Below are positions 1 through 6,173 of a stretch of DNA of 7,006 nucleotides, piece by piece. The position numbers were made by a program, and so were the translations under genes. How positions within the stretch are numbered: the stretch's first letter is position 1; each line of letters starts with the position of its first letter. Origin of the DNA: Chloroflexota bacterium (lineage in GTDB: Bacteria > Chloroflexota > Anaerolineae > Anaerolineales > Villigracilaceae); contig JACPVB010000248.1 in NCBI GenBank assembly GCA_016191985.1, positions 1 through 7,006 on the forward strand, read 5' to 3'. The notes under the pieces are model-generated. The model was not told the origin of the DNA. It ran no database searches and worked only from the letters and a program-made list of their open reading frames with translations.

Positions 1-1679
1 ATTCCGCTTCGCTGGCGCGCTCTGCCCTCGTTCTGCTCGGACTCGGGCTGGGTTCGGCCTTGCTGAATTTTTCCCAACGTTATCTTTCCGAGTGGACCGC
101 CTCGCGCATTGGCTACGACCTGCGTAATCGCGTCTATGACCACATTCAGCACCAGGCATTCACGTATCACGACCACGCCCAAAGCGGACAGTTGATCTCG
201 CGTTGCATCGAGGATGTACGCTCCATTGAAAGGTTCGCTGGCTCGTCCATTGCGGAATTGGTACGCTTTGTGTTTCTATCTGTCGGTATTTTGGTGGTGA
301 TGTTTTCCGTCAACCCGACGCTGGCAATCATCTCTCTGCTGCCGATCATTCCGTTGATCATTATGACCTCCAGCTTTGGGACAAAGATTGGCAAGCTATT
401 TTTCGCTGTGGATTCAGCCATTGGTGAAGTGTCCAACCGCTTGCAGGAAAATGTGACGGGTGTCCAGGTGGTGCGTGCCTTCGCTCGTGAAAATTATGAG
501 ATGGAACGCTTTGACAAGGCGAACAAGGATGTTTTCAAAACCTGGGTGAAGGTGATCGATGAATGGGCCAAGATCATGCCAACTACCAACTGGCTGACCT
601 TAATCAGCACCATGCTCATTCTCTGGTTTGGCGGACAAATGGTCATGGATGAGACCATGACCATCGGGACAATTGTTGCTTTCAACGCTTATATCCTGAT
701 GATGGCGGAGCCTGCGCAAGCCCTGACAGGACTCGTCAACGCGGGCGGTGAAGCCGCCGCTGGCGCACAGCGTGTGTTGGAGGTGCTGGATGTTGCGCCA
801 GCAATACGGTCCAAAGATGATGCTGCAAAGCTGGAGAATTTGCGCGGCGAGGTTGAATTCCGTGAGGTGGGGCTGAAATATCAAAACGAGAAGAATGCCT
901 CATTAGACGGAATCAGCTTGAAGGTCGAACCGAATCGTTTGGTTGCGTTGATCGGTCCTACAGGCTCGGGCAAAACATCCTTTGTGAATCTCATTCCACG
1001 CTTTTATGATGTCAGCGAAGGCGCGGCGCTGGTGGACGGGCATGATGTCCGCGAGGTTGATCTGGGTGTGTTGAGAAATCAAATCGGGATTGTGCTGCAA
1101 ACTTCTCTTTTGTTCTCGGATTCGATCAAAAATAATATTGCCTATGGTAGACCCGACGCAACGATGGATGAGGTTCTTGCGGCGGCCAGGGCGGCACAGG
1201 CGCATGAATTTATCGAAGGATTTCCAAACGGGTATGAGACGGTGGTGGGTGAGCGCGGTGTGACCTTGTCCGGCGGACAGCGGCAGCGTGTGGCGATTGC
1301 GCGCGCCCTGCTGATGAATCCACGCATTTTGATTTTGGACGACTCTCTTTCCAGCGTGGATACGCAGACCGAGAAATTGATTCAGGCTGCGCTGGATAAA
1401 TTGATGGAAGGTCGCACTACTTTCGTGATTGCGCATCGTTTGTCCACCGTGCGGCGGGCGGATATGATTCTTGTAATGGATAAAGGCCGTATCGTTCAAC
1501 GCGGTACGCACGATGCGCTCTTGAAGGAAGGCGGCTTGTATAAAGAAATCCACGACTTGCAACTGGTAGGACAGGCAAGGTTTGCGGATGAGATGGAACT
1601 GCTCGGAGAAGTTGTCGAAGCAGGCGCGAGCGGTGAAACCCATGAGAATACGATGATGCAGAGAAAGTCAGATACATAA
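1..1679 (+). CDS. Heterodimeric ABC exporter, subunit with degenerate Walker B (5' truncated by window edge)
   Basis: This is an ABC exporter half-transporter (membrane domain fused to ATPase domain) that should sit in the inner membrane and pump out a lipid, drug or peptide; the substrate cannot be told. The frame is open from base 3, before the TTG at 60, and the first visible residues form a hydrophobic helix (ALVLLGLGLGSALL), probably TM2. The true start therefore lies outside the window, with some tens of residues missing. In the ATPase domain I see Walker A GPTGSGKT (954-977), signature LSGGQ (1266-1280), Walker B ILILDD (1326-1343) and switch-region His in AHRLSTV (codon 1434-1436). 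The residue after the Walker B Asp is Asp (1341-1343), where active ABC ATPases have catalytic Glu. In characterised heterodimeric exporters such as TM287/288 and BmrCD, one partner carries this change. The partner here is the gene at 1823. Family assignment is firm; substrate is unknown. Confidence 0.95.
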   Translation, partial: SASLARSALVLLGLGLGSALLNFSQRYLSEWTASRIGYDLRNRVYDHIQHQAFTYHDHAQSGQLISRCIEDVRSIERFAGSSIAELVRFVFLSVGILVVMFSVNPTLAIISLLPIIPLIIMTSSFGTKIGKLFFAVDSAIGEVSNRLQENVTGVQVVRAFARENYEMERFDKANKDVFKTWVKVIDEWAKIMPTTNWLTLISTMLILWFGGQMVMDETMTIGTIVAFNAYILMMAEPAQALTGLVNAGGEAAAGAQRVLEVLDVAPAIRSKDDAAKLENLRGEVEFREVGLKYQNEKNASLDGISLKVEPNRLVALIGPTGSGKTSFVNLIPRFYDVSEGAALVDGHDVREVDLGVLRNQIGIVLQTSLLFSDSIKNNIAYGRPDATMDEVLAAARAAQAHEFIEGFPNGYETVVGERGVTLSGGQRQRVAIARALLMNPRILILDDSLSSVDTQTEKLIQAALDKLMEGRTTFVIAHRLSTVRRADMILVMDKGRIVQRGTHDALLKEGGLYKEIHDLQLVGQARFADEMELLGEVVEAGASGETHENTMMQRKSDT

Positions 1680-1682
1680 TTT

Positions 1683-1728
1683 GCGCTGAGCGAAGCCGTG
1701 TGATCGTCACGGCGTAGTCGAAGCGCAG
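1683..1728 (+). repeat. Dispersed palindromic intergenic repeat, forward copy
   Basis: This begins a few bases after the stop of the first ABC gene. It has the ordered blocks CTGAGCGAAG, a GCCGTG/CACGGC hairpin (1695-1700 with 1708-1713, 7-base loop) and GGCGTAGTCGAAG (1711-1723). The last block is a perfect 13-base inverted match to 1764-1776. Related blocks occur at 6114-6142. No T-run follows the hairpin, so it is not a clear intrinsic terminator. I interpret it as a REP-like dispersed element; genome-wide copy number was not tested. Confidence 0.6.
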
Positions 1729-1761
1729 GTAACTTGGAAATTTAAACTATTTATAAAATCG

Positions 1762-1812
1762 TCCTTCGACTACGCCACGCAAAACCAAGAGCGCGCAGCT
1801 CCGTTCAGGACG
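1762..1812 (-). repeat. Dispersed palindromic intergenic repeat, inverted copy
   Basis: Read on the minus strand this shows blocks like those of the copy at 1683-1728: GTCCTGAACGGAG at its start and GGCGTAGTCGAAG (complement of 1764-1776) at its end. The middle is not conserved. With the forward copy it forms an inverted pair around an AT-rich spacer (about 1730-1761). That spacer contains TATAAA (1752-1757) but no convincing -35 at proper spacing. The element stops just before the ribosome binding site of the second ABC gene. Confidence 0.55.
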
Positions 1813-1819
1813 AAAAGGA
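1813..1819 (+). promoter_or_regulatory. Ribosome binding site of second ABC subunit
   Basis: AAAAGGA ends three bases before the ATG at 1823. The spacing is short but this is the only purine-rich match nearby. It supports ATG 1823 over the later in-frame ATG at 1883. Confidence 0.5.
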
Positions 1820-1822
1820 ATT

Positions 1823-3619
1823 ATGACCACCAAAATCATTCCCCCAACCTTCATCACCCAATCCGAGGAAATCCTCGACAAAATGTACGACCCCAAAGTG
1901 GCGCGTGGACTTTTGCGATTCGTAAAGCCGTACGCTGTGCAAATGTCTGTTGCCCTGTTTTTTATGATTCTGGTGACCGCCGCCTCGGTTTCCGGGCCGT
2001 ATTTTGTGAAACTGGCAATTGACGATGGCATCGCCGCGCATGATCTTGTTTCACTCAGGAATACCGTTCTGGCTTTTCTGGGAGTTTCCATCCTTCAGTT
2101 GGGTGTAAATTATCTGCGCGTGCGTATTATGTCTCGTGTGGGACAGCACGTTTTGTACGACGTGCGCATGGCGATGTTCGCGCATTTGCAAAAACTTTCA
2201 TTGAGTTTTTATAATCGCTACAGCGTGGGGCGTGTCATTACCCGTGTCATCAATGATGTGGGTACGTTGCGTGAATTTATTACCTGGGCGGTGCTGGCAA
2301 TTGTCCGCAATTTGCTTGGGATTGTGGGCACGTTGATCGCGATGCTGGCCTTGAATTTGAAACTGTCTCTATTAACCTTTGCTGTTTTGCCAATCATGGT
2401 TTTGGCGACAATAGCGTTCCGTTCGGTGGCGCGAAAAAATTATCGCAAAGTGCGCGCCGCCGTTTCGTGGACAAATTCCGTGCTGGCCGAAAATGTCAAC
2501 GGGGTACGCGTGGTGCAGGCGTTTTCGCGTCAGGAGCGGAATTACAAAACTTTCAAAGAATATGTCAATCGCTATTTTTATGAAACGAGTCTCGATGCAG
2601 CCAAAGTCGCTTCGGTGTTCACGCCTGTGGTCGATGTGCTTGGCGCGATTGCGACTGCGCTCGTGGTTTATGTGGGCGGTACGGCAGTGCTTGGAGAATC
2701 CATTACGCCCGGGGTGTTGATCGCTTTCGTTTTATATGTGGACCGCTTCTTCGAGCCGATCCGCGATTTGAGCCGCCGCTTCGATACGCTCCAATCCACG
2801 ATGGCGGGCGGTGAAAGAATTTTGGAATTGCTCAACACCGAGGTGGATGTTCGGGATGCGGAAAATGCGTCCGAGATGAAACCAATTGTCGGCGGGGTGC
2901 GATTCGAAAACGTCTCCTTTCATTATTCCGATGATCCCACGCTTGTCCTCGATCAAATTGATTTGGATGTAAAAGCGGGGGAGACGGTCGCACTGGTGGG
3001 GGAGACGGGTGCAGGTAAGACGACCATAGTCAAACTTCTTACGCGCTTCCATGACCCAACGGACGGTTGTGTGCTCGTAGACGGCGTGGATTTGCGGACG
3101 GTGACTCAAGGTTCGTTGCGCGCCCAAATGGGCATGGTTTTGCAAGACCCGTTTCTGTTCAACGGCTCGGTGAAGGAAAATATTTTGTTTGGGCGTTTGG
3201 ATGCGAGCGACGAAGAAGTGATCGCCGCGGCGAAAGCAGTGGGCGCGCATGATTTTATCCTTGGTTTAAAAAATGGATATGAAACATCTGTGGAGGAAGG
3301 CGGCGCAACCTTAAGCGTGGGGCAGCGCCAGTTGATTTCGTTTGCACGCGCCTTGCTGGCCGACCCGCGTATTTTGATTTTGGACGAGGCTACATCTTCC
3401 GTGGATATTCAAACCGAGCAAATCATTCAACGCGCGCTGGCAAAACTGTTGAAGGGACGCACATCCTTTGTGATCGCGCATCGTTTATCCACGATCACGA
3501 ATGCAGACCGGATCGTCGTGATCGAAGGCGGCAAGATTGCCGAGCAAGGCACGCACAGCGAATTGCTCGCAAATCAGAACTTGTATTATGAGTTGTATAA
3601 GACGGGGTTTCAGGAATAA
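1823..3619 (+). CDS. Heterodimeric ABC exporter, subunit with catalytic Glu and altered signature
   Basis: This is a full-length 598-residue ABC half-exporter, normal for the family. A six-helix membrane domain (roughly residues 35-325, first helix around SVALFFMILVTAASVSGPYF) is followed by an ATPase domain from about residue 355. Motifs are Walker A GETGAGKT (393-400, Lys399), signature LSVGQ (497-501; consensus LSGGQ), Walker B ILILDE with catalytic Glu522, and switch His553. The pattern is reciprocal to the gene ending at 1679: this subunit keeps the catalytic Glu but has a changed signature, while its partner has Asp and a normal LSGGQ. Across a dimer this gives one canonical site (this Walker B with the partner's LSGGQ) and one degenerate site. 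That is the established layout of heterodimeric exporters, so the two products very probably assemble together. The genes are 143 bases apart, on the same strand and probably co-transcribed. Substrate cannot be inferred. Confidence 0.96.
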   Translation: MTTKIIPPTFITQSEEILDKMYDPKVARGLLRFVKPYAVQMSVALFFMILVTAASVSGPYFVKLAIDDGIAAHDLVSLRNTVLAFLGVSILQLGVNYLRVRIMSRVGQHVLYDVRMAMFAHLQKLSLSFYNRYSVGRVITRVINDVGTLREFITWAVLAIVRNLLGIVGTLIAMLALNLKLSLLTFAVLPIMVLATIAFRSVARKNYRKVRAAVSWTNSVLAENVNGVRVVQAFSRQERNYKTFKEYVNRYFYETSLDAAKVASVFTPVVDVLGAIATALVVYVGGTAVLGESITPGVLIAFVLYVDRFFEPIRDLSRRFDTLQSTMAGGERILELLNTEVDVRDAENASEMKPIVGGVRFENVSFHYSDDPTLVLDQIDLDVKAGETVALVGETGAGKTTIVKLLTRFHDPTDGCVLVDGVDLRTVTQGSLRAQMGMVLQDPFLFNGSVKENILFGRLDASDEEVIAAAKAVGAHDFILGLKNGYETSVEEGGATLSVGQRQLISFARALLADPRILILDEATSSVDIQTEQIIQRALAKLLKGRTSFVIAHRLSTITNADRIVVIEGGKIAEQGTHSELLANQNLYYELYKTGFQE

Positions 3620-3627
3620 CGATTCTG

Positions 3628-3653
3628 GAGTCCATCAGCTTGCTAATGGACTC
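3628..3653 (+). other. Hairpin overlapping the palindrome (alternative structure)
   Basis: GAGTCCAT (3628-3635) pairs perfectly with ATGGACTC (3646-3653) across a 10-base loop. The right arm is also part of the left arm of the 30-bp palindrome at 3647-3676. GAGTCCA recurs at 3628-3634 and 3670-3676, so both compete for the same TGGACTC. In an RNA reading out of the upstream ABC gene the two hairpins would be mutually exclusive. Confidence 0.5.
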
Positions 3654-3676
3654 GGACAGCTAGCTGTCCGAGTCCA
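3647..3676. promoter_or_regulatory. Perfect 30-bp palindrome upstream of the STAND-gene promoter
   Basis: The 15-base arm TGGACTCGGACAGCT is followed directly by its exact reverse complement, with no spacer. Its centre lies about 68 bases upstream of the predicted transcription start at 3730. It could be an operator for a dimeric regulator or, as RNA, a 3'-end stabilising hairpin for the ABC transcript. Neither flank has a T-run in the right orientation (the + side continues AAATCCAAAAAAAC), so it is not a standard intrinsic terminator on either strand. The symmetry is seen directly; the role is inferred. Confidence 0.65.
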
Positions 3677-3694
3677 AAATCCAAAAAAACAGGC

Positions 3695-3723
3695 TTGCTA
3701 TTATCCCCTGACTTCTGTATACT
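3695..3723 (+). promoter_or_regulatory. Sigma70-type promoter for the STAND gene; predicted leaderless start
   Basis: A -35 box TTGCTA (3695-3700, 4 of 6 to TTGACA) and a -10 box TATACT (3718-3723, 5 of 6 to TATAAT) are separated by exactly 17 bases. Counting the last base of the -10 as -7 places +1 at 3730, the A of the ATG. An A-tract at 3683-3689 falls at about -47 to -41, where UP elements lie. There is no Shine-Dalgarno before the ATG, which fits a leaderless transcript. Confidence 0.7.
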
Positions 3724-3729
3724 TTTTGC

Positions 3730-6087
3730 ATGACTGACTCAATATCCACCAATATTCAAATCGGCGGCAACGTTGAAGGGAATATCGTTGTTGGGGACAA
3801 TAATTTTGTGGTCAATTCCAACCACGGGACGATTGTCTATCAGGAGGCTGTGCCCCGCATAAAAAAACGCGATGCTTCGCCAAAGCCTCCCCGTAAGCCC
3901 CGGAATTTTGTTGGCCGTAAAAATGAGCTTGCCAAACTGGAGAGTTGGATTTCCTCCACAACGCCCGTGCTCATTCAGGGCGCGGATGGGCTGGGGAAAG
4001 CCTCGCTTGGCAAGCAGGCTGCCAACAGCGAAACCGCTACATCTCAACCCGATGGTGTTTTGTTTTTGGAAGGCATCGACGATGCCGGTGAACTGCTCGG
4101 TTTGGAGGATCTGACTCAGCGGCTCTTCGATGCGATGTTTGAATCCGAACCCCGCCTCAAAACGGACCCGACAACTGCCCGCACCTATTTGAGCAACACC
4201 CAGCCTTTGGTTTTTCTCAACCAAATCACCCTGTCATCTCCCGATCTTTCCAAACTGCTCGATCTCTTCCCAAACGCGCCGATCATGGTCTCGTCGGATA
4301 CGCCGTTGCGTTCCGAAGATTATGAAACCCTGTCTCTTCCACAGCTTGGAACGGATGAGGCGTTGACTTTACTTTCCGACAGATCGGGTGTGAGCGAGCC
4401 TGGAACCTTTGCGGAAATTTCAAAACTGGTCAATGATCTCCCCGCCGCATTGATTACGATTGCGAACATCATTCGTGACGGCAGAGCCACCGCGCCTGTG
4501 GCATTGGAACGATTGAAGTCTTATAAAACCACTGCGAAGGATAAAAACAAAGCCGCCCTGGAAAGTTCATTTGCTTTGTTGCTATCCGTGGTCAGTGACG
4601 AGGAGCGCGAGATGCTGCTCCAAACCGCCGCTGCCCCGGGCGTCTCCATCGACCGCGCCTGGCTGGAGAGTGTTTGCGGCGGCAAAAAAGTAAGCGAAGG
4701 CCTGGAAAAGCTGGATGTCTTGCAGGCGAATAGTCCGCGCCTGCGGTTGATGCCGGGCTTGCGCGGGATTTTATCGAAAGAAAATGACCTCGCAACATAC
4801 CGCCTGCGATTGCTGGACCACCTTTTGGAAGAACTCAAGAATCGCTGGAAGGATTTTGATTTTATAAAAGATGAATTGGGCAACCTGCTCGGTTTGCTGG
4901 TTTGGTCTGTCAAGGCGAAAAATTGGTTGGCAGTAAAAAACCTGGGGATGGCAATTGACCCGTATCTCACTTTGAACGGCTTATGGGATTCGTGGTCTCT
5001 TGCTCTAAAGCATTTACAAACCGCCGCTACTGCCACAAAAGACCTGGCATTGGAAGCCAGGGTCTTGCATCAACTCGGCACACGTGAATTTGGGTTGGGA
5101 AACAAGGCCGCTGCCCAGAAATTGTTGGAGCAGGCTCTTTCCATCCGTGAGAAACTTGGGGATTTGGAAGGGGCCACGTTTACAAAACACAATCTCAGCG
5201 TGGTGGTGACCGGGGTTGCGCCGACCATGCCCAAGGTCCAAAAACCGATGCGAGTGAGTCCGTATATCGCCGCGGGGGTATCGGTCTTGTTAATCGCCGC
5301 CGCCTTTTTTATTTTCAGGCCGTCGCGTGGTGTGCCATCCACACCCTTGCCTGCGATCACGGAAGAATCTACGCAGGCATTGGAGGTTGTTGAAAACACT
5401 GAAACGCCGACTCCAACTCCCTCCGCAACAGGGACAGACACACCCATTCCCGCAACCGAGACATTTACCCCAACCCCAACGGAGACTCTAACGCCTTCGG
5501 TTACGCCCACGTTTGCCATCCTGACCGGCCGAGTTACTGCCGAGCGTGCAAATTGTCGTTATGGTCCTGGGCCTTACATTGGTCTCACGGGCTTGATCAA
5601 AGGCAACCCCGTCACTGTGGTTGGCAGGGACGTGACGAGTGAATGGCTTTATGTGAATTTTCCATCCAACACGGGTGGTGTGACAAGATGCTGGCTTGAG
5701 ACAGGTCAGGTTGAGTTGAGAGGCGGCGATGTTTCCAGCCTTGAAAATTATTACCCCGGTAAATATAAAATCCCATTTTGGAAGGATTACCTGCCCCCGG
5801 AAAACGTTCGGATTTCCCGCTCTGGTAATTTTGTAAATATTATTTGGGAAGACCCGAATTTGCTGGAATTGGGTGATCGTGAGAATGCGCGCAGCCCTCA
5901 GTTCATTATTGAAGCCTGGGTTTGCAAGGAAGGCGTTCTTGAGTTTACGGTCCTTGGAATTTTGGATAACACAAGCCTAATCATCGAGGATCAGCCGGGT
6001 TGTACCGAGGCGTCCAGCGGATTGCTTTACTCCGCCGGGAAGCATGGATATTCCAACCCGGTTGATCTCACATGGCCCGCGCCGTAA
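3730..6087 (+). CDS. Membrane-anchored STAND/NB-ARC-like protein with eroded ATPase site, TPR-like region, SH3b and possible Fn3-like domain
   Basis: This is a 785-residue multidomain signalling-type protein of unknown role. Order: Gly/Asn-rich motif (IGGNVEGNIVVGDNN, about 9-29); basic Pro-rich linker; FVGRKNEL entry motif typical of STAND NTPases; P-loop GADGLGKAS (84-92); Walker B region PLVFLNQI (159-166); LPAAL (237-241), matching the GLPLA motif; TPR-like helices (about 390-489, clearest from 443); membrane helix 511-529; Thr/Pro-rich linker 558-595; SH3b domain about 600-665 with Cys609 and Cys654; C-terminal beta-rich, possibly Fn3-like, domain 689-785 with Cys732 and Cys758. The N-terminal part should be cytoplasmic and the SH3b side outside. 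Key residues look lost: Ala91 at the P-loop Thr/Ser, Asn164-Gln165 in place of acidic Walker B residues, and Asp190 where a sensor Arg is usual. ATP hydrolysis is doubtful. The start is ATG 3730: an in-frame TGA lies at 3709, and there is no Shine-Dalgarno (see the leaderless promoter). Ligand and partner are unknown. Confidence 0.88.
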   Translation: MTDSISTNIQIGGNVEGNIVVGDNNFVVNSNHGTIVYQEAVPRIKKRDASPKPPRKPRNFVGRKNELAKLESWISSTTPVLIQGADGLGKASLGKQAANSETATSQPDGVLFLEGIDDAGELLGLEDLTQRLFDAMFESEPRLKTDPTTARTYLSNTQPLVFLNQITLSSPDLSKLLDLFPNAPIMVSSDTPLRSEDYETLSLPQLGTDEALTLLSDRSGVSEPGTFAEISKLVNDLPAALITIANIIRDGRATAPVALERLKSYKTTAKDKNKAALESSFALLLSVVSDEEREMLLQTAAAPGVSIDRAWLESVCGGKKVSEGLEKLDVLQANSPRLRLMPGLRGILSKENDLATYRLRLLDHLLEELKNRWKDFDFIKDELGNLLGLLVWSVKAKNWLAVKNLGMAIDPYLTLNGLWDSWSLALKHLQTAATATKDLALEARVLHQLGTREFGLGNKAAAQKLLEQALSIREKLGDLEGATFTKHNLSVVVTGVAPTMPKVQKPMRVSPYIAAGVSVLLIAAAFFIFRPSRGVPSTPLPAITEESTQALEVVENTETPTPTPSATGTDTPIPATETFTPTPTETLTPSVTPTFAILTGRVTAERANCRYGPGPYIGLTGLIKGNPVTVVGRDVTSEWLYVNFPSNTGGVTRCWLETGQVELRGGDVSSLENYYPGKYKIPFWKDYLPPENVRISRSGNFVNIIWEDPNLLELGDRENARSPQFIIEAWVCKEGVLEFTVLGILDNTSLIIEDQPGCTEASSGLLYSAGKHGYSNPVDLTWPAP

Positions 6088-6113
6088 ATATGTGTTTAAA
6101 TTAGTAATTGATA

Positions 6114-6142
6114 GCCCTGAGTGATAGCGAAGGGCGTATCGA
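6114..6142 (+). repeat. Dispersed palindromic intergenic repeat, degenerate third copy
   Basis: The blocks CCTGAG, AGCGAAG, GGGCGTA and TCGAA occur in the same order as in the copy at 1683-1728 but shortened. GCCCT (6114-6118) pairs with AGGGC (6131-6135) over a 12-base loop. It lies between the STAND gene and the kinase-like gene. The kinase frame can be read through it from a TTG at 6108, but the real start is downstream at 6174. Confidence 0.45.
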
Positions 6143-6162
6143 AATCACTATGAATCCTAATC

Positions 6163-6168
6163 AGGAGG
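6163..6168 (+). promoter_or_regulatory. Shine-Dalgarno deciding the start of the kinase-like gene
   Basis: AGGAGG lies five bases before ATG 6174. It selects this start over the in-frame ATG at 6150 and TTG at 6108, neither of which has such a site. The contrast with the site-less STAND gene suggests the two genes start translation in different ways. Confidence 0.85.
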
Positions 6169-6173
6169 AAAGC

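Noticed and set aside
60..62. TTG at 60 as the start of the first ABC subunit
   Set aside because: The frame is open to base 3 and the earlier residues form a membrane helix expected in the family, so the gene begins before the window.
903..1643. Long minus-strand frame within the first ABC gene (246 codons)
   Set aside because: It is antisense to a strongly conserved ATPase domain and its translation has no recognisable domain.
1734..1757. Promoter for the second ABC gene (TTGGAA and TATAAA)
   Set aside because: The spacer is only 12 bases, well short of 16-18, and no better -35 lies at the right distance.
2732..3250. Minus-strand frame within the second ABC gene
   Set aside because: It lies opposite the conserved ATPase domain, with a composition typical of a shadow frame.
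3647..3690. Intrinsic terminator after the second ABC gene
   Set aside because: The hairpin is strong, but A-rich rather than T-rich sequence follows on the + strand, and no T-run follows in the minus direction.
5070..5519. Minus-strand frame with Val/Gly repeats
   Set aside because: It is the reverse reading of the Thr/Pro-rich linker of the STAND gene; the repetitiveness is inherited from that low-complexity DNA.
6108..6110. TTG 6108 as the start of the kinase-like gene
   Set aside because: It has no ribosome binding site and would run through a dispersed repeat; ATG 6174 has AGGAGG at ideal spacing.
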